DNA from: Desulfobacterales bacterium
GTDB taxonomy: Bacteria; Desulfobacterota; Desulfobacteria; Desulfobacterales; BuS5
Assembly (NCBI GenBank): GCA_020056865.1
Contig: JAGVGX010000278.1
Span: forward strand, 1-17,642
DNA length: 17,642 nt
Reading direction: 5' to 3'
The position numbers and the translations under genes are program-made. The stretch's first letter is position 1, and each line of letters starts with the position of its first letter. Positions 14,626 to 17,642 of this stretch are shown here, one piece after another. The notes below the pieces were generated by a model, which saw nothing but the letters and a program-made list of their open reading frames with translations, was not told the DNA's origin and made no database searches.

Positions 14626-16329
14626 TCAGGACCGATCGAGCATTTCTTTTGCGTGGGCAAGTGTTGCCCTGGTTATTTTCTCGCCGCCCATCATCCTTGC
14701 CATTTCTTTTATTCTTTCTTCATGGCTGATTGGAGCCATTGATGTAATGGTACGGCCGTTTTCAACGTGTTTGGAAATCTTGTAATGATGGTCACCAAAC
14801 TTGGCAATCTGAGGCAAATGCGTAATGCAAATAATCTGATGATGACGGGCAAGCACATGCAGTTTGTTCCCCACAACTTCTGCCACACTGCCGCCAATAC
14901 CTGAATCAACTTCGTCAAACACAATGGTTTCAACAGATTCTGTTTCAGCAAGTATTGCTTTTATTGCAAGAACCACTCTTGAAAGTTCGCCCCCTGAGGC
15001 AATTTCTGCCAGAGGTTTTAATGTCTCTCCCACATTGGGTGCTATCAAAAATGCAGCCTGATCCATTCCTGTTTCATTAATAACACAGCCTTGTGTCACA
15101 AAAAAAGGTTGCGTTGTTTTATCTGCTTTAACGGTGTTAAGAGACAGCTTAAATATTGTCCCGGCCATTTTTAAGGTTGAAAGCTCCGTTTCAATCTTTT
15201 TGGCCATATGTTCTGCCGTTGTCTTCCTTTTTTCCGAAAGCATGATTGCAAGCTCGGCTAATTTTTTGTGCAAACAGTCAAGCTCTTCCTGAGTTTCATT
15301 TATCCTGTCAGAAATATTTTTTATATTGGACAATTCATCATAGATGGTCTCTAAATAAGCCATTACCGCATCCAGGGTTCCGCCATATTTGCGTTTTAAT
15401 TTATGCAGCATATTCAAGCGTTCTTCAACGCCTTCAAGACGGTTGTTATCAAGTGCAATGTTATTCAGATACGCTCTTAATGCTTCGGTGATATCTTCTA
15501 TTTTAAATGCGAAGCTGCTGATATCTTCTGTATGGCAAGAAAGCAGCGGGTCAATTGCACAGGCCTTGTCCATATTTTTCTTTATTTCAACAAGTTTTTC
15601 AAGTACAGCACCTTGATTGCTGTACAGTTCTTCGATACTGCTATGGATTATCTGGTAGAGCAATTCGCTGTTTTTAAGCCTGTTTTTCTCCTGTTCAAGA
15701 GCCTGGTCTTCTTTTGGGTTTTGTATACAAGCATCTTCAATCTCTTTTTTTTGAAACTCAAGCAAAGCAATGTGTTCGGCTTGTCTTTGTTTTTGAGATT
15801 GAAAATCATTAAGTTTTTCTATCAGGCAAACAAGTTGACGATAACATCTATTCACTTCATTGCGTAACTGGGCAAGCCCGCCGAACTGATCAAGTATGAA
15901 CAGATGCTGTTCTTCTTTTAATAACCCCTGATTCGCGTGCTGGCCTGAAATACTGGCGAGATTCTCTGTTATTAACGTAAGGGTATGAATGGTTGCAATA
16001 TGCTCATTAATGTAGATTCTGTGTCTGTTGTTGCTTGCAATAATCCTTCGGATAAAAAGTTGATCAGATGAATCAAGGCCAAGTTCCTTAAGGCGAAGGG
16101 CCACCATACTTTCAGGCGGGACATTAAATAATGCCTCAAGTTCGGCATTTTCTGCGCCGGTTCTGATGAGCTTTGACGTGGCCCTGCTTCCCAGCAGAAG
16201 ATTAACCGCATTTATTATAATTGACTTGCCAGCACCGGTTTCACCGCTTATAATGGTTAAGCCGTCTGAAAACAATATATGAAGGTCGTCAATGATTGCA
16301 AAGTTTTTTATTGAAAGTTCTTGAAGCAT
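14626..16329 (-). CDS. recN: RecN, SMC-like DNA double-strand-break repair ATPase
   Basis: With the chosen start this has 567 residues, the usual RecN length. It begins MLQELSIKNFAIID, with Walker A GETGAGKS near residue 29, a long coiled-coil middle (Glu/Lys/Leu-rich, about 150-360), the ABC signature region (EIASGGELSRV), Walker B (TIVFDEVDSGIGG) and the ICITHLPQIA loop. RecN helps bring broken DNA ends together before recombination. The frame extends nine codons upstream to a TTG, but the ATG at 16329 gives the standard family N-terminus. No strong ribosome site is seen. It sits 17 bases before prsR on the same strand, and a hairpin lies just upstream in its leader. No LexA box was recognised. 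Confidence 0.95.
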   Translation of the reverse strand: MLQELSIKNFAIIDDLHILFSDGLTIISGETGAGKSIIINAVNLLLGSRATSKLIRTGAENAELEALFNVPPESMVALRLKELGLDSSDQLFIRRIIASNNRHRIYINEHIATIHTLTLITENLASISGQHANQGLLKEEQHLFILDQFGGLAQLRNEVNRCYRQLVCLIEKLNDFQSQKQRQAEHIALLEFQKKEIEDACIQNPKEDQALEQEKNRLKNSELLYQIIHSSIEELYSNQGAVLEKLVEIKKNMDKACAIDPLLSCHTEDISSFAFKIEDITEALRAYLNNIALDNNRLEGVEERLNMLHKLKRKYGGTLDAVMAYLETIYDELSNIKNISDRINETQEELDCLHKKLAELAIMLSEKRKTTAEHMAKKIETELSTLKMAGTIFKLSLNTVKADKTTQPFFVTQGCVINETGMDQAAFLIAPNVGETLKPLAEIASGGELSRVVLAIKAILAETESVETIVFDEVDSGIGGSVAEVVGNKLHVLARHHQIICITHLPQIAKFGDHHYKISKHVENGRTITSMAPISHEERIKEMARMMGGEKITRATLAHAKEMLDRS

Positions 16330-16353
16330 AAAGATGGCCAAAAAAAAGTGACT

Positions 16354-16371
16354 CAAGCCCGCATGGGCTTG
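16354..16371 (-). promoter_or_regulatory. Hairpin in the recN leader
   Basis: CAAGCCC and GGGCTTG form a perfect 7-bp stem with a four-base loop. On the minus strand a run of eight T starts seven bases later, all before the recN ATG. It resembles an attenuator or a weak terminator. On the plus strand a T-run also follows, about 13 bases away. Confidence 0.35.
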
Positions 16372-16457
16372 TAATATAGGTTTGTTTTTTTTATTTCATA
16401 TCCAATTTTTTTTGTAAAGAAACTTGTGTGATTTGATCTTTTTGGGCGCATTAATCT

Positions 16458-16602
16458 AAGGTAGCCGTTTGTGGCTTGAAATTTGAAATTGGAAAATAGA
16501 AATTTAGAAGAGATAAAAAGTTTTGTCTGAGTCAAATGCAACAGAATACAAAGCAATAGTTTATGAAGACCAAATTTCCAATTTCTATTTTCCAATTTCA
16601 AT
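16458..16602 (-). repeat. Dispersed MITE-like element, copy 2 (inverted relative to copy 1)
   Basis: Read on the minus strand from 16602 it matches copy 1 (7471-7630): nearly identical for the first 35 bases, then a diverged centre, then TTTATCTCTTC, the right inverted repeat, and AAGCCACAAACGGCTACCTT. Its left end lies directly beside the ribosome site of the crotonase gene, so it forms that gene's leader. The recN-crotonase gap is 292 bases; apart from this repeat and the recN hairpin nothing else was recognised there. Confidence 0.75.
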
Positions 16603-16621
16603 ATAAAAAAGGAATCGATAC

Positions 16622-17410
16622 ATGTATCAGCATATTATTATAGAACAACAATCCGGCATAGGCAAAATTATTTTTAACAATCCCGAACATTTCAACCCTT
16701 TAGTCCCTGATATGATGAAAGAAATCATGTCAGCTCAAAAAGAAATGGAAGAAAATAATGCAATACGGGTCATCATTTTTACAGGAAGCGGCAAAGGCTT
16801 CTCAGCAGGCGCTGACTACGATTTCATGAAAACATTGACAAAAATGAGCGCATCAGAAATCAAGGAAAACGTCTATAAATATTTCATTGGCGGTGTCAAA
16901 TCGGTAAAACTTTGTTCAAAACCGACCATAGCTTCCGTAAGAGGCCCTGCAGTTGGCGGGGGATGTGATCTGGCCATTGCCTGTGATTTCAGAATCGCTT
17001 CCGAGACCGCACTGTTTAAAGAAGCATGGGTTAAACTGGGCCTGATGTCACCTTTGGGAGGAATGTTTTTACTTCCCAGACTGATAGGCCTGTCAAAAGC
17101 AACTGAAATGTTCATGCTTGGAAGGCCTGTAAACGGAAAGGAGGCGGAAACAATCGGTCTGGTCAATACATGTGTTCCAGACGATAAACTCGAAGAGGAA
17201 ACCGACGTATGGGCTAAAAAGCTTGTAAAAGGTGCTCCTCTTGCCCTGGCGGCTATTAAGGAGGGCCTGCGCAGAGGGATGGAATCAACATTATTTGCTG
17301 AATGGGAGGTCAATGCATATGCACAGGCAACGCTTTTAAGCTCAAACGATTTCAAGGAGGCTGTATCGGCAATAAAGACATCACGAGATCCTTTTTTTAA
17401 AGGTGAATAA
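16622..17410 (+). CDS. Enoyl-CoA hydratase/isomerase (crotonase) family protein with altered catalytic positions
   Basis: This has 262 residues, the usual crotonase length. The CoA/oxyanion-hole segments are GKGFSAGADY (about 57-66) and RGPAVGGGCD (107-116). Canonical enoyl-CoA hydratases have glutamates at two places 20 residues apart (GGGCE and QPE). Here these are Asp116 and Trp136, so ordinary hydratase chemistry is doubtful. Some family members, including isomerases of the PaaG type, work with aspartate or single acids, so an isomerase or a specialised acyl-CoA enzyme is more likely. AAAGGAAT precedes the ATG. It is read divergently from recN, and its stop lies six bases from the stop of the converging glutaredoxin gene. 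No pathway genes flank it. Confidence 0.85.
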   Translation: MYQHIIIEQQSGIGKIIFNNPEHFNPLVPDMMKEIMSAQKEMEENNAIRVIIFTGSGKGFSAGADYDFMKTLTKMSASEIKENVYKYFIGGVKSVKLCSKPTIASVRGPAVGGGCDLAIACDFRIASETALFKEAWVKLGLMSPLGGMFLLPRLIGLSKATEMFMLGRPVNGKEAETIGLVNTCVPDDKLEEETDVWAKKLVKGAPLALAAIKEGLRRGMESTLFAEWEVNAYAQATLLSSNDFKEAVSAIKTSRDPFFKGE

Positions 17411-17416
17411 AGTGAA

Positions 17417-17642
17417 TCATCCTGATAGCAAAACGTCGAGTTCCCCTTTACGGTCAAGTGCGGAAAGGTCATCGTATCCGCCCACATAATAATCACCGAT
17501 AAAAATTTGAGGCACAGTCCTTTTCCCCCCACTTTTTTTAACCACTTCTGCAACAAGATCAGGGTTGATATCAATACGCAACTCCTTGTAATCAATACCT
17601 TTAGATTCCAAAAGTTCTTTTGCCATGATGCAATAAGGACAA
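17417..17642 (-). CDS. grxC: Glutaredoxin (Grx3/GrxC type), N-terminus cut by the window edge
   Basis: The reading frame is open to the right edge and gives 74 residues beginning with the active site CPYCIMAKELL. TVPQIFIGD (cis-proline, glutathione-binding) and GGYDDLSAL follow, as in Grx3. Glutaredoxins reduce protein and small-molecule disulfides with glutathione or related thiols. About ten N-terminal residues lie outside the window. An internal ATG after the CPYC motif would remove the active site, so it is not the start. Confidence 0.9.
   Translation of the reverse strand, partial: CPYCIMAKELLESKGIDYKELRIDINPDLVAEVVKKSGGKRTVPQIFIGDYYVGGYDDLSALDRKGELDVLLSG

Noticed and set aside
16330..16460. 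LexA-type SOS box upstream of recN
   Set aside because: No CTG-N10-CAG or GAAC-N4-GTTC type dyad was found by eye, although deltaproteobacterial LexA sites vary.
16873..17595. 240-codon open frame on the minus strand opposite the crotonase gene
   Set aside because: It overlaps two well-supported genes and its protein has no recognisable motif.
1..17642. CRISPR array, tRNA or rRNA genes, or a complete insertion sequence
   Set aside because: No regularly spaced repeats, cloverleaf-like genes or transposase frames were recognised on either strand.

Overview
The window looks like a chromosomal segment of a deltaproteobacterial (Desulfobacterota) anaerobe, most likely a sulfate reducer of the Desulfobacterales type. 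This is inferred from gene content: Wood-Ljungdahl genes (metF, metV, a CooC-type ATPase), a class III tetraheme cytochrome c, a NarI/TmcC-like cytochrome b, an HdrC-like iron-sulfur protein and a PEP-CTERM/exosortase regulatory locus. No rRNA, tRNA, CRISPR array or complete insertion sequence was seen.

Left part (1-7340, all on the minus strand). A Ski2-like DExH helicase runs off the left edge; its ATG overlaps the stop of a CooC/MinD-type ATPase gene. An outer-membrane barrel gene follows. Then comes a compact five-gene cluster, in transcription order: metF, metV, a five-helix cytochrome b-like membrane protein, a 125-residue HdrC-like protein and a secreted tetraheme cytochrome c. It is the most interesting unit here. 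It puts both subunits of a MetFV-type methylenetetrahydrofolate reductase beside a possible electron path through the membrane to periplasmic cytochrome, and no soluble HdrA, HdrB or MvhD partner is encoded in the cluster. This suggests a membrane-linked reductase working in acetate or C1 oxidation or in CO2 fixation.

Middle part (7471-14608). A CAAX-protease-related membrane protein and the sensor kinase PrsK are followed by two PEP-CTERM protein genes on the plus strand; the NtrC-type regulator PrsR faces them on the minus strand. Each PEP-CTERM gene has a near-consensus sigma-54 (-24/-12) promoter, matching the GAFTGA sigma-54 contact motif in PrsR, so sensor, activator and targets sit together. 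Between the two PEP-CTERM genes lies a broken fragment of a kinase C-terminus. It and the spacer after it align in order and spacing with the prsK 3' end and the spacer after that, so the block 'prsK tail - spacer - sigma-54 promoter - PEP-CTERM gene - terminator' appears to have been tandemly duplicated. No exosortase gene is present in the window.

Right part (14626-17642). recN lies immediately upstream of prsR on the same strand. A crotonase-family gene with altered catalytic positions is read divergently from recN, and a glutaredoxin cut by the right edge converges on it.

Non-coding repeats are frequent: a dispersed element with terminal inverted repeats occurs twice in opposite orientation (upstream of metF and upstream of the crotonase gene), a second inverted-repeat element separates the protease gene from prsK, and a CCGTAAAC cluster lies before the protease gene.
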